A stretch of DNA of 64,000 bases from UBA7803 sp040219935 (GTDB taxonomy: Bacteria; Pseudomonadota; Gammaproteobacteria; Pseudomonadales; Azotimanducaceae), in assembly GCA_040219935.1 (NCBI GenBank), contig JAVJUA010000084.1, positions 170,079 to 234,078 on the forward strand, read 5' to 3'. The notes below the pieces were generated by a model that saw only the letters and a program-made list of their open reading frames with translations, searched no databases and was not told where the DNA came from. The translations under genes and the position numbers were made by a program. Of the stretch, positions 26,068-35,182 are shown piece after piece (within the stretch, counting starts at the first letter, position 1; every line of letters starts with the position of its first letter).

Positions 26068-27029
26068 GACTCGTCCTCTGCCAGATGCTTCATCACGTGC
26101 TGGGCGATGCGCACGTCCTGCACCGCCACGCCGGTCAGGTCGGCGATGGTTCTTTGGTTGTCGTCGGTGCGTCCCGGGTGCTCCGCCGCCAGCAACCGGC
26201 CAAGCTCCACGACCCGGTCGAGGTCGATGGCGCCGGCGGCGAGGGCGTGATGCAGATCGCCGCGCTCGGAGCACTGCGGGATGCTGTCGGCCACCACCAG
26301 GTCGGCGCTGCCGAACACGGCCGCCGCGATCTCGTTCTTGTGCGGCGAGTCGGTGCCGACGGCGGTTAGATGGCAGCCGGATGGCAGCCTCTGCAGCACC
26401 GGCTGGCGGGACGCCGTCGTGCTGACGATGAGCTGGCAGTCGTTCATGGCCTCCGGCGTTTCGGCCGGCACGGCGTGAAAGCCGCGCGCCGCCAGGTCCT
26501 CGCAGCATTGCTCGACCCGGGCAGCATCGCGTCCCCACACCCGCACCTGCCGGCAGGGGGTCACATCAGCCAGGCACTCCACCTGCAGTCGGGCCTGGAC
26601 GCCAGTGCCCAGCACGCCGATGGTTCTGATCTCGGCCGGAGCAAGGGCCTCGGCCGCCAGCGCGCCGGCCAGCGCCGTGCGCAGATCGGTGAGCCAGCCG
26701 CGGTCCACCAGCACGCAGACGAGCCGGCCTGTGTCGCGCTCGTAGACGAGCAAGGCGCCGTCGTTGGCCGGCAGGCCGCGGCGGGCGTTGTCGTAGAAGC
26801 CCGTGGCGGTCTTGATGACGAAGTGCGCATCGCCCTGGATCCACGCCGACTTGACGTGCACGTCGCCGGGCGGATCTTCGAACACCATCTCGCCCACCGG
26901 CGGCGTCACTGCCAGGCCGCGGCTGTAGGCAATGAAACCGTCGGCGATGGCTCTGCGCGCCTCCCCCAGATCGACGTGGCGCTGCATCTGCTCCAGCGTC
27001 AGGATGCGCACCGGCCGGTAGTCGGTCAT
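26064..27029 (-). CDS. Ornithine cyclodeaminase/mu-crystallin family protein
   Basis: 321-aa NAD(P)-dependent enzyme. The Rossmann glycine loop is IGVLGTGVQARLQ, and the N-terminal substrate domain contains HVKSAWIQGDAHFVIKTATG, with the lysine typical of the family. Members catalyse ornithine cyclisation, alanine dehydrogenation or ketimine reduction; the specific reaction is not resolved. It overlaps both neighbours by 4 bp (ATGA at each end), so it is translationally coupled in the operon. The family often appears in amino-acid catabolic and opine pathways. Confidence 0.85.
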   Translation of the reverse strand: MTDYRPVRILTLEQMQRHVDLGEARRAIADGFIAYSRGLAVTPPVGEMVFEDPPGDVHVKSAWIQGDAHFVIKTATGFYDNARRGLPANDGALLVYERDTGRLVCVLVDRGWLTDLRTALAGALAAEALAPAEIRTIGVLGTGVQARLQVECLADVTPCRQVRVWGRDAARVEQCCEDLAARGFHAVPAETPEAMNDCQLIVSTTASRQPVLQRLPSGCHLTAVGTDSPHKNEIAAAVFGSADLVVADSIPQCSERGDLHHALAAGAIDLDRVVELGRLLAAEHPGRTDDNQRTIADLTGVAVQDVRIAQHVMKHLAEDES

Positions 27030-28237
27030 GCGAGGGGCTCCGCGTCGAAGTCGGTCCAGCCGGTAAACGTCCGGCTGTGGTCCGGCAGCGGATACTTCAG
27101 CCCGGTGGCGCAGTTGAACAGCACGCTGCGGTCGGTGGCGGAGATCAGGCCGTCGCGCCGGGCCTGCCGCCAGGCGGCGTAGGTGGCGCCGCCCTCGGGG
27201 CAGAGCAGGAAGCCTTCGCGGCGCGCCACCTCGTCCACCGCGGCGACGATCGCCTCGTCGGTCACCGCCAGCGCGGCCCCGCCCGAGGCGCGCACCGCGC
27301 GCAGGATGAGGAAGTCGCCCACCGCCGCCGGCACGCGGATGCCGGCCGCAATGGTGTGGGCGTTCTGCCAGGGCTCGGCGTGCTCGACGCCGGACTCGAA
27401 GGCGCGGACGATGGGCGCGCAGCCGGTGGCCTGCACCGCGAACATGCGCGGCCGGGCGCTGCCGATCCAGCCCATGGCCTCCAGCTCGTCGAACGCCTTC
27501 CACATGCCGATCAGGCCGGTGCCGCCGCCGGTGGGGTAGAAGATGGCGTCGGGCAGGGTCCAGCCGAGCTGCTCAGCCAGCTCCAGGCCCATGGTCTTCT
27601 TGCCCTCGATGCGATAGGGCTCCTTCAGGGTCGAGAGGTCGAACCAGCCGTGGGCGGCCCGGCCTTCGCCCACCAGCCGGCCGCAGTCGTTGATCAGCCC
27701 GTCGACGCGGAGCACGCGCGCGCCCAGGGCGCCGATCTCGCGCACGTTCACCTCGGGCGTGTCCGCCGGGCAGAACACGGTGGCCTGCAGGCCGGCCCGC
27801 GCCGCGTAGGCGGCCAGGGCGGCGCCGGCGTTGCCGTTGGTGGGCATGGCCAGATGGCGCAGGCCGAGCTCGCGCGCCATGGCCACCGCGACTCCGAGGC
27901 CGCGGGCCTTGAACGAGCCGGTGGGCAGCCGACCTTCGTCCTTCACCCACAGCTCGCCGGCGCCGTCTTCAAGGCGGGGCAGGCGCAGCAGCGGCGTGAT
28001 GGTCTCGCCCAGGTCGATGGCGCTGCCGGCGTCGGCCATGGGCAGAAGCTCACGGTAACGCCAGAAGCCGCCAGGGCGTGCCGCCAGCTCCGGCTTCGAC
28101 AGGCGCCGGGCCGCTGCGGCCAGGTCGTAGCGCACCAGCAGCGGCTTGCCGGCCGCGGACAGGCCGTGCACCTGGCCGGCGGGATAGCGTTCGCCGGTGG
28201 CCGAGCACTCCAGATGGGTCACGAAGCAATCAGACAT
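27026..28237 (-). CDS. Threonine synthase-like PLP-dependent lyase
   Basis: 403-aa fold-type II PLP enzyme. The Schiff-base lysine lies in PTGSFKARG, the amide loop is MPTNGNAGAALAAY and the phosphate-binding loop is PTGGGTGLIGMWKAF. An N-terminal stretch with Cys and short Zn-ribbon-like spacing (LECSATGERY) is typical of threonine-synthase relatives. Its place among peptidases and aminotransferases argues for a catabolic ammonia-lyase or racemase-like role rather than threonine synthesis; no homoserine genes are near. Overlaps the P1 peptidase by 8 bp. Confidence 0.83.
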   Translation of the reverse strand: MSDCFVTHLECSATGERYPAGQVHGLSAAGKPLLVRYDLAAAARRLSKPELAARPGGFWRYRELLPMADAGSAIDLGETITPLLRLPRLEDGAGELWVKDEGRLPTGSFKARGLGVAVAMARELGLRHLAMPTNGNAGAALAAYAARAGLQATVFCPADTPEVNVREIGALGARVLRVDGLINDCGRLVGEGRAAHGWFDLSTLKEPYRIEGKKTMGLELAEQLGWTLPDAIFYPTGGGTGLIGMWKAFDELEAMGWIGSARPRMFAVQATGCAPIVRAFESGVEHAEPWQNAHTIAAGIRVPAAVGDFLILRAVRASGGAALAVTDEAIVAAVDEVARREGFLLCPEGGATYAAWRQARRDGLISATDRSVLFNCATGLKYPLPDHSRTFTGWTDFDAEPLA

Positions 28238-29390
28238 GGGACGAATCCACCGCGTTGAGGCGCCCGTGCCGGCGCAGCAGGTCCTGCACCTCGGCCACGG
28301 GCAGCCCGGGAATGGTGACGCCGTCGCGGCCGGTCATGGAAGCGGTGCCGACGAAGGAGTTGACGATGGCTTCGTCGGTCGCCTGGATGGCGGCCTCGAA
28401 CAGCGGGGTGAGGGCCTGGTCCGGCAGGTAGTCGATGGCGACCCTGACCTCCGCCGCGGCAAGCGCGTGCCGGTTGGCGGTGGTGAACGCCAGAAACAGG
28501 TCGCCGGAGTAGTGGGCGGAGACGCCGCCGCTGCGGGCCATGCCCAGGGCGGCGCGGCGGGCCAGGCGCCTGAGCTGATGCGGCAGCAGCGGCGCGTCGG
28601 TGGCCAGCACCACGATCAGCGAGCCGGTCTCGAGATGGGCATCGGCCGGCTCCGACGTCACCGGAAGGTGCCGGCCCACCGGCACGCCGGCCAGGGTGCA
28701 CATGTAGCGGCGGCCGAAGTTGGCCTGCACCAGGCTGCCGACGACGAAGCTGCCCGCCGCCGTCTTCACCTGCCGCGAGGCGGTGCCGGTGCCGGCCTTG
28801 AACTGATAGCAGCGCATGCCGGTGCCGCCGCCAACGCTGCCTTCGTCGATCGGTCCGCTGCTGGCTGCGGCCAGGGCGGCAGCGACGTCGTCCGGGCGCA
28901 CGTGCTGGCCGTCGATGTCGTTCAGCTCGCCGTCGTAGGTTTCCGCCACCACCGGCAGCCAGAAGCGGCTGTCGTTGGGGTGTCGGTGGGAGCGCTGGCG
29001 TCCAAGCCAGGCGATCAGGGCGTCACGCACGGTGCCTACGGAATGGGTGTTGGTCAGGGCGATGGGGCCCTCGCAGCGGCCGGCCTCGTCCACCCAGGCG
29101 AAGCCGGTCATCTCGCCGTTGCCGTTCAGCGCGCTGACCCCGGCCCACACCGCGGACGCGGCGCGGTCGAGCCCCGACGGCAGGATGACCGTCACCCCGG
29201 TGCGCACCGGTCCCTCGCCCGGCCGCAGCGGGCCGTGGCCGTGGATCAGGGTCCGGTAGCCGACGGCGACGCCGGCTACGTCGGTGATGGCATTCCAGGG
29301 GCCCGGCTCGCCGTCGAAGGGGATGCCGGCGCCACGGGCCCGCAGCTTGCCCGAGGGGGTGCGCTGGTGGGCGGTGGGAAGCTCGATCAT
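28230..29390 (-). CDS. P1-family self-processing aminopeptidase (DmpA/BapA-like)
   Basis: 386-aa N-terminal-nucleophile hydrolase. The autocatalytic cleavage site is GSVGGGTGM, in which Ser185 (counting from ATG 29390) becomes the new N-terminus of the small subunit. The family includes D-aminopeptidase DmpA and beta-aminopeptidase BapA, which release D- or beta-amino acids from short peptides. GTG 29408 is an alternative start. The -10-like TATAGT stands three bases before ATG 29390 and no Shine-Dalgarno is visible. First gene of the five-gene minus-strand operon. Confidence 0.87.
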   Translation of the reverse strand: MIELPTAHQRTPSGKLRARGAGIPFDGEPGPWNAITDVAGVAVGYRTLIHGHGPLRPGEGPVRTGVTVILPSGLDRAASAVWAGVSALNGNGEMTGFAWVDEAGRCEGPIALTNTHSVGTVRDALIAWLGRQRSHRHPNDSRFWLPVVAETYDGELNDIDGQHVRPDDVAAALAAASSGPIDEGSVGGGTGMRCYQFKAGTGTASRQVKTAAGSFVVGSLVQANFGRRYMCTLAGVPVGRHLPVTSEPADAHLETGSLIVVLATDAPLLPHQLRRLARRAALGMARSGGVSAHYSGDLFLAFTTANRHALAAAEVRVAIDYLPDQALTPLFEAAIQATDEAIVNSFVGTASMTGRDGVTIPGLPVAEVQDLLRRHGRLNAVDSSHV

Positions 29391-29432
29391 GGCACTATAT
29401 TTCTGCACGCGGTTGCGGTAGTTTGCCGTCTT

Positions 29433-29451
29433 ATGTGAACGATGTATATAT
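29433..29451 (+). promoter_or_regulatory. Third-locus copy of the recurrent 19-bp operator motif
   Basis: The site begins ATGTGAACGATG and matches the 21802-21820 copy at 16 of 19 positions, in the same orientation. It lies in the 65-bp space between the divergent P1 peptidase and M1 aminopeptidase genes and ends four bases before the aminopeptidase ATG. The terminal TATATAT could also serve as the aminopeptidase -10 element. Confidence 0.7.
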
Positions 29452-29455
29452 CCTC

Positions 29456-32110
29456 ATGGCGGCCAGCGACATTGCCTACGTCCATCAAGCCGACTATCGG
29501 CCGCCGGCGTTCCGGGCGACCGACGCCGAGCTGGTGTTCCTGCTCGATGCGGAACGCACCGTCATCCGTTCGCGGCTGGTGCTGGAGCGCACGCCCGAAG
29601 CGGCAGCGGATGCCCCCCTCGAGCTCGACGGCCGCGACTTCGAGCTGGCGTCGTTGGCGCTGGATGGGCGGCCGCTGCCGGCGTCGTTCTGGGATCGCGC
29701 CGCCGAGCGGCTGGTGGTTGCCGATGCCGGCGACCGCTGCGTGCTGGAGGCCGAGACCGTGGTGTGCCCGGCACGCAACCGCTCGCAGATGGGGCTGTTC
29801 GCGGCGGGCAACTGCCTGGTGACCCAGTGCGAGGCGGACGGCTTCCGGCGCATGACCTTCTTCCCCGACCGGCCGGACGTGATGTGCCGCTTCACGGTGC
29901 GTCTGGAGGCGGATGCCGCGACGTATCCGGTGCTGCTCAGCAACGGCGACCGCATGGAGTCGGGGAGCCTGCAGGACGGTCGCCACTTCGCCGTCTGGTG
30001 TGATCCGCATCCGAAGCCGAGCTACATCTTCGCCGTGGTGGCGGGCGACCTGCGGCTGCTGCGCGACCGCTACGTCACCGGCAGCGGCCGTGAAGTGGCG
30101 CTGGCCATCTACGCCGAGCCCCAGCACATCGACGACTGCGGATATGCCATGGGCGCCCTGAAGCGGGCGCTGGCCTGGGACGAGGCCGCCTACGGCCTCG
30201 AGTACGACCTGTCCCACTACAACATCGTCGCCATCGACGACTACACCGGGGCGATGGAGAACAAGGGCCTGAACCTGTTCGAAGCCAAGGGCATCGTCGC
30301 CAGCCCCGCGTTCAGCACCGACAACGACTATCTGGTGCTGGAGCGCATCCTCGGCCACGAGGTTTTTCACAACTGGACCGGCAATCGGGTGACCTGCCGC
30401 GACTGGTTCGAACTCTGCCTCAAGGAGGGGCTGACCCGGTTCCGCGACCGGCAGTTCTCCGAGGCCATGTCGGCGCCCGGCCCCAAGCGCATCGACGCGG
30501 TGTCGCTGCTGCGCCGCAACCAGTTCGCCGAGGACGACGGCGCCGCCGCGCACCCGGTGAAGCCGACGCGCTACGCCGACGTGCAGAACCTTTACACGGC
30601 CACGGTTTACGAGAAAGGCTCGGAGCTGATCCGCATGCTGGCGGTGCTGGTGGGTCAGCCGGCCTTCCGCCGCGCCCTGCGCCGCTTCCTCGAGCAGCAC
30701 GACGGCCAGGCCGTAACCACCGAGGAGCTGCTGGCGGCGCTGGAGGCCGAGAGCGGCCACGACCTCGCCGCGTTCCGCCCCTGGTATCAGCGTGCCGGCC
30801 GGCCCCGGGTGCAGGTGACCACGCGTCACGACGCCGCCACGGGGCGCTTCGAGCTGTCGCTGCAGCAGCGTGTGCCGCAGCCGCCGGCCGAGGTCGACCC
30901 GCCGCTGCTGATGCCGGTGAGCTGCGCGCTGTTCGATGCTCGGGGTCGGCCCGTGCCCATGCGGTCGGCCGATCCGGACGTGGTGATCGATGATGCCGGC
31001 ACCGGCGTGCTGTGGCTTCGCGAGCGCGAGCAGCGCTTCGTGTTCGACGGCGTGGCGGCACCTCCGGTGGCCTCGCTGTTCAGGGGGCTGTCGGCGCCGG
31101 TATCGGTGGACGTGACGCGGTCGGACCGGGAGCTGGCCATGCTGGCGGCCTGCGAGACCGACCCGCTGGCCCGTTGGGACGCGGCTCAGCAGCTCGCCAC
31201 CGCCGTGATTCGACGGGTCAGCGATGGGCTGGCGCTGGCCGAGGCCGGTGTCGGCGTCTACGGCTCGATGTTCGAGGCGCTGCTCGACGATGAGGACACC
31301 GACCAGGCGCTGCTGGCACGCCTGCTGGGCGTGCCCGACGAACCCACCCTCTCCGAGGGGCTGCCGCGGGTGGACGTCGACGGCCACGCCACCGCGCGTC
31401 GAGCGCTGCGGGCCCATCTGGCCGAGCGGTTCCTGACGCGGCTGCTGACGCGCTACCAGGCTCTGACCGACGACGGAGCCTATCGCCCAGAGCCGCGGGA
31501 CATGGCGCGGCGGGCGCTGCGTAACGCCTGCCTCGATCTGCTGCTGGCGGCTCCGGGCGGGGAGGGCAGGCGGCTCGCCCTCGCCCAGGCCCGCAGCAGC
31601 GACAACATGAACGACCGCTACGCCGCCCTGGCCGGGCTCTGCCACTGGCCGTGCCCGGAGCGCGACGAGGCGGTGGCGCTCTGCCTCGAGCGCTGGCGGG
31701 ATCATCCCATCGCGCTCGGGCAGTGGCTGATCGCCCAGGCGCTGGGTACCGCGCCGGACACCGTGGATCGGGTCATGGCGCTCACCGCCCACCCGGACGT
31801 CGACGTCGGCGATCCGGCGCTGGGCATGGCCCTGTTCGGGTCGTTCTTCCGGCAGAATCGCCAGGCGTTTCACCACCCGTCCGGGATAGGGTACGAATTC
31901 CTGGCCGACACCCTCATTCGCGTCGACCGGGTTCGGCCTTCCGGGTCGTTCTGGCTGATGCCGCAGATCAGCCAGTGGCGCCGTTATGACGACGGCCGCC
32001 AGGCGCTGATGCGTGCCGCGCTGGGGCGCGTGGCCGGCACGCCGGGAATCTCCCGAGGGCTCGCGGAAAACGTCGCCCGCGCGCTGGGGAGCGGGTCCCG
32101 GGATGACTAA
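29456..32110 (+). CDS. pepN: M1-family aminopeptidase N
   Basis: 884-aa zinc aminopeptidase in the size range of bacterial PepN. The substrate motif GAMENKG is at residues 265-271 and the zinc site HEVFHNW at 301-307, with the third ligand Glu324 in LKEGLT, the standard HExxH-x18-E. It removes N-terminal residues from peptides in the cytoplasm (no signal peptide). ATG 29456 is preferred over an upstream TTG, though it lacks a Shine-Dalgarno. Its promoter contains the recurrent operator, which is unusual for a housekeeping pepN, so this copy is probably dedicated to the peptide regulon. Confidence 0.92.
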   Translation: MAASDIAYVHQADYRPPAFRATDAELVFLLDAERTVIRSRLVLERTPEAAADAPLELDGRDFELASLALDGRPLPASFWDRAAERLVVADAGDRCVLEAETVVCPARNRSQMGLFAAGNCLVTQCEADGFRRMTFFPDRPDVMCRFTVRLEADAATYPVLLSNGDRMESGSLQDGRHFAVWCDPHPKPSYIFAVVAGDLRLLRDRYVTGSGREVALAIYAEPQHIDDCGYAMGALKRALAWDEAAYGLEYDLSHYNIVAIDDYTGAMENKGLNLFEAKGIVASPAFSTDNDYLVLERILGHEVFHNWTGNRVTCRDWFELCLKEGLTRFRDRQFSEAMSAPGPKRIDAVSLLRRNQFAEDDGAAAHPVKPTRYADVQNLYTATVYEKGSELIRMLAVLVGQPAFRRALRRFLEQHDGQAVTTEELLAALEAESGHDLAAFRPWYQRAGRPRVQVTTRHDAATGRFELSLQQRVPQPPAEVDPPLLMPVSCALFDARGRPVPMRSADPDVVIDDAGTGVLWLREREQRFVFDGVAAPPVASLFRGLSAPVSVDVTRSDRELAMLAACETDPLARWDAAQQLATAVIRRVSDGLALAEAGVGVYGSMFEALLDDEDTDQALLARLLGVPDEPTLSEGLPRVDVDGHATARRALRAHLAERFLTRLLTRYQALTDDGAYRPEPRDMARRALRNACLDLLLAAPGGEGRRLALAQARSSDNMNDRYAALAGLCHWPCPERDEAVALCLERWRDHPIALGQWLIAQALGTAPDTVDRVMALTAHPDVDVGDPALGMALFGSFFRQNRQAFHHPSGIGYEFLADTLIRVDRVRPSGSFWLMPQISQWRRYDDGRQALMRAALGRVAGTPGISRGLAENVARALGSGSRDD

Positions 32111-32133
32111 TCAATTCGAGGTGGATCAAGGAT

Positions 32134-32775
32134 ATGCAGGGGAAAGGTAAGAGAACCTACCATCGTGGCAACGTGCGGGAAGACCTGCTGAGCGCCGCCG
32201 AAGACATCCTCGACACGGAGTCGCTGGAGAGCATCACCGTCCGGCGCCTGACCAGCACCATCGGCGTGACGCCGGGCAACTTCTACAACCACTTCGAGAA
32301 CCTGAACGAGCTGCTGGCCCACCTCGGGGCCAAGAAGCTGCGGGCGATGTCGGCGCGCACCGAGGCGGCGCGCAACCGCCATCGCAAGCCGATCCTGCGG
32401 CTCCGGGCAGCGGCCCGGGAGTTCATCCACCTGGCGGCGGACCAGCCCCAGGCCTACCAGCTCATGTTCGGTCATCTGGTGGCCGCTCTGAACCAGTACC
32501 CCATCTATCTCGATGCCGCCGAAGATGCCTTCGAAGCCAGCGTCAACGACCTCTACGGCGAGCCTGTGTACGACCGCAACGACCGCAAGGCATCCCACGA
32601 GCGATGCGTTCACGGCTACGCCATGTTCGCGTTGCTCAACGGTCTTGCCCGCGACGTCATCGACGGTCTGGTGGGGTTTTCGAGCCCCGAAGAGATCGAC
32701 CAGTTCACGGATGCCGTGCTCGACTCGCTGCTGCAGGGCCGGGCGTTCCGCGACCTCGAGCATCGGCTGGGGTGA
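32134..32775 (+). CDS. TetR-family regulator, candidate regulator of the peptide regulon
   Basis: 213-aa TetR-type protein; the DNA-binding helices are at about residues 10-60, with VRRLTSTIGVTPGNFYNHF as the helix-turn-helix. It lies between pepN and the TonB receptor, 24 bp after the pepN stop and 41 bp before the twin operator. The only recurrent operator motif in the window surrounds it, which makes it the best candidate to bind that motif. Repression released by an imported peptide or derived metabolite is the simplest model but is inferred from position only. Confidence 0.88.
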   Translation: MQGKGKRTYHRGNVREDLLSAAEDILDTESLESITVRRLTSTIGVTPGNFYNHFENLNELLAHLGAKKLRAMSARTEAARNRHRKPILRLRAAAREFIHLAADQPQAYQLMFGHLVAALNQYPIYLDAAEDAFEASVNDLYGEPVYDRNDRKASHERCVHGYAMFALLNGLARDVIDGLVGFSSPEEIDQFTDAVLDSLLQGRAFRDLEHRLG

Positions 32776-32794
32776 CGCTTCCGCCGACTACGGC

Positions 32795-32823
32795 TTGACA
32801 CCTCTGCGCCGCCTGGATATAAA
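32795..32823 (+). promoter_or_regulatory. Strong sigma70 promoter of the TonB receptor gene
   Basis: A perfect TTGACA at 32795-32800 is followed after exactly 17 bp by TATAAA at 32818-32823. Transcription would start near 32830, about 65 nt before the receptor ATG. The -10 element lies inside the first copy of the operator motif, so a bound repressor would block polymerase. Confidence 0.75.
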
Positions 32824-32854
32824 CGGCGTTCACATATGCGAACAGTGTTCATAT
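32817..32854. promoter_or_regulatory. Twin adjacent copies of the 19-bp operator motif
   Basis: Copies at 32817-32835 and 32836-32854, both in reverse orientation, are directly adjacent and each match the 21802-21820 copy at about 15 of 19 positions. They also generate a dyad, CACATATG at 32831-32838 against CATATGTG at 32850-32857. The pair overlaps the -10 and start point of the TonB receptor promoter. Confidence 0.75.
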
Positions 32855-32894
32855 GTGGCAGAGGGGGTTCGGCCGGTCTCGGGAGGTATCGATC

Positions 32895-35150
32895 ATGTCA
32901 GCAAGAATCTGTCTGGTAGCCGGTGTTCTGGCCATGGCGCTGGCGCCGGGCCTTCCGGCAGCGGCGCAGGCGGCGGGCGCCCAGGGTGCCATTGAAGAGG
33001 TGGTGGTCACCGCGCGGCGGCGTGCCGAGTCGCTTCAGGAGACGCCGGTGTCGGTGTCGGTTCTGGATCAGGACCTGCTGCGCGACCTGCGTCTCGACGA
33101 CATCACCCAGATGATGCGGCTCGTGCCCAACGCCACGGTGCCGAATGACTCCGAAGGTCTGAACACCTACATCGTGATCCGCGGCATCCGTCAGCCGGAC
33201 CCGCAGATCGAGCCCAACTTCGGCCTCTATCGGAACGGCATCTTCTACGGCGGCAGCCGCACCAACCTGCGCACCCAGGTCGACGTCGAGCGTCTCGAGG
33301 TTTCCAGGGGCAGCCAGGGCGGCGTGTACGGCCGTAACTCCTCCGGCGGCGCCGTGAACATCGTCTACGGCACCCCCAAGGACGAGTTCGACGGCTACGC
33401 CGGCGTCACCTACGGCAAGTATGACCGCAAGGAGCTCGAGGGCATGGTGAACATCCCCGTCTCCGACACCTTGGCGGTGCGCGCTGCCGCATGGTGGTTC
33501 GACACCGAAGGCGGTCAGTTCAAGAACGTGCTGCGGGGAGAGGATCTCGACTTCGTGGAGGACGAAGGGCTGCGGCTGTCCGCCCGCTGGGACCTGGCCG
33601 AGCGCGTCTCGCTGCTGCTGACCGGTGAGTACGCAAAGGCATCCGGCCCGTCGTTTCTCACCTACTCGCCGGGCGGCTTGTTCGACTTCTTGAGCCTTCT
33701 GGGTCTGCCGGGCGCATCGCGGCCGGCCGAATCGCCCGACTCGATCCGGCGCGACACCCGCGAGTACCTCGATCTCGAGCAGTACTACCTTTCCGCAAAC
33801 CTGGAGTGGCAGACCGACCTCGGCACCTTGAACCTGCTGACCTCGTATCGGAACTACGAGATGGATGGCGTTCGCGATGGCGACTCCGGCGACTTCGATC
33901 CGTCGGAAGGCTTCTTCGTCAGCTCGTCGGTGCGCCGCCCCAGCGAGGACGTCGACAATACCTACGTCGAGCTGTTGTGGACGTCGCCCCAGGAAAAGCG
34001 CCTGATCTGGGTGGCCGGGGTGTCGTACTACGAGGAGAACTTCGACTTCGAGCGCCTGATCGAATCGGTCATCGACTTCGACGTCACGCCGCTCGCGCCC
34101 GGGGTTTCGGGGCTGCAGACCACGCGGACCTACCTGCCGGTGAACTCGCCGCTCGAGACCGAGTCGGTATCGGCTTTTCTGTCCGTGGATTACGACCTGA
34201 CTGATCGCCTCACCGGGTTCGCCAGCCTGCGTTACATCGAGGACGAGAAGCGCATCGACTTCCGCCAGTTCACGGACTGCGACCTGCCCGCCGTGTGTCT
34301 GGCCATCTACGGCGACCCGAGCGTCGGCAACTTCGGCGCCTTCGGCTTCTTCGGTCTGCTGTTTCCGGACTTCGCCACGCAGATTTCCGACACCTTCAGC
34401 AACTGGCTGCCCGGTGCCGGTCTGCGCTTTGCGGTGAACGATCGAATCAACGTTTATGCCAGCGTGCAGACGGGTACCCGGGCCGGCGGCTTCAACACCA
34501 CCACCACGCAGCCGGCCAACATACCCTATGACCCGGAAGAGTCCGTCACCTGGGAACTGGGTGCCAAGTCGACCTGGATGGAGGGGCGGCTCAACGTCAA
34601 CGCCAGCGTGTTCCTGTTCGAGCAGGACGACTTCCTGCTGTTCGCGGAAGACCCGGTCAACCCGTTCTTCTCAGCGCTGCAGAACGTCGGCAAGGCCGAG
34701 ACCGTCGGCGTCGAGCTCGAAATCAACGGCCAGATTACGCCCTGGCTGTTCGGCGGCCTCGCCTACGGCTACATGGACCCTGAGATCAAGAAGGGCATCA
34801 ACTTCGGCACCGACATCTCCGGCTCCATGATCAATCGGGTGCGCGAGCACACCGCCAGTCTGTTCCTGAGCTGGGACGTACCGCTGACCGGCACCGCGCT
34901 GCGCCTGATCGGCAACGTCAACAGCTCCTGGGAGATCGGCGGCTACGAAAGCCCGAACGAGGCCAACCCCATCGAGGATCTGGAGGTGGTCGATGTGGCT
35001 CTGGGGGTGGCGGGCGAGCGCTGGCGCGTGACCGGCTTCGTCGACAACGTCGGCAACGACACGGTCACGCTGTTCACGTTCGGTTTCCCGAGCGTACAGG
35101 ACCTCACCCGGGATCGCCGCTGGGGCATCGAGTTCACCTACGACTTCTGA
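32895..35150 (+). CDS. TonB-dependent outer-membrane receptor
   Basis: 751-aa receptor. The start at 32895 (GGGAGG eight bases upstream) begins a clear signal peptide ending near AQAAGAQ. The TonB-box-like EEVVVTARR follows, then the plug domain (about residues 35-160, with VYGRNSSGGAVNI) and a 22-strand beta-barrel ending in the aromatic C-terminus WGIEFTYDF. It imports a substrate too large or scarce for porins, powered by TonB. Its context suggests a peptide-like ligand. Expression is probably controlled by the twin operator over its promoter. Confidence 0.93.
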   Translation: MSARICLVAGVLAMALAPGLPAAAQAAGAQGAIEEVVVTARRRAESLQETPVSVSVLDQDLLRDLRLDDITQMMRLVPNATVPNDSEGLNTYIVIRGIRQPDPQIEPNFGLYRNGIFYGGSRTNLRTQVDVERLEVSRGSQGGVYGRNSSGGAVNIVYGTPKDEFDGYAGVTYGKYDRKELEGMVNIPVSDTLAVRAAAWWFDTEGGQFKNVLRGEDLDFVEDEGLRLSARWDLAERVSLLLTGEYAKASGPSFLTYSPGGLFDFLSLLGLPGASRPAESPDSIRRDTREYLDLEQYYLSANLEWQTDLGTLNLLTSYRNYEMDGVRDGDSGDFDPSEGFFVSSSVRRPSEDVDNTYVELLWTSPQEKRLIWVAGVSYYEENFDFERLIESVIDFDVTPLAPGVSGLQTTRTYLPVNSPLETESVSAFLSVDYDLTDRLTGFASLRYIEDEKRIDFRQFTDCDLPAVCLAIYGDPSVGNFGAFGFFGLLFPDFATQISDTFSNWLPGAGLRFAVNDRINVYASVQTGTRAGGFNTTTTQPANIPYDPEESVTWELGAKSTWMEGRLNVNASVFLFEQDDFLLFAEDPVNPFFSALQNVGKAETVGVELEINGQITPWLFGGLAYGYMDPEIKKGINFGTDISGSMINRVREHTASLFLSWDVPLTGTALRLIGNVNSSWEIGGYESPNEANPIEDLEVVDVALGVAGERWRVTGFVDNVGNDTVTLFTFGFPSVQDLTRDRRWGIEFTYDF

Positions 35151-35182
35151 GCGGACGTCGAATTGGCCGGGAGGCGGCTCGC

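Noticed and set aside
26068..26538. Extended N-terminus of the class I/II aminotransferase frame
   Set aside because: The extension overlaps the cyclodeaminase gene, has no family similarity, and the ATGA overlap gives a better start. The same applies to similar extensions of the epimerase, hydratase, racemase, thioesterase and ACAD frames.
27026..28237. Threonine biosynthesis gene (thrC)
   Set aside because: No homoserine dehydrogenase or kinase is nearby, and the gene is embedded in a peptide/amino-acid catabolic operon, so a biosynthetic label is not warranted.
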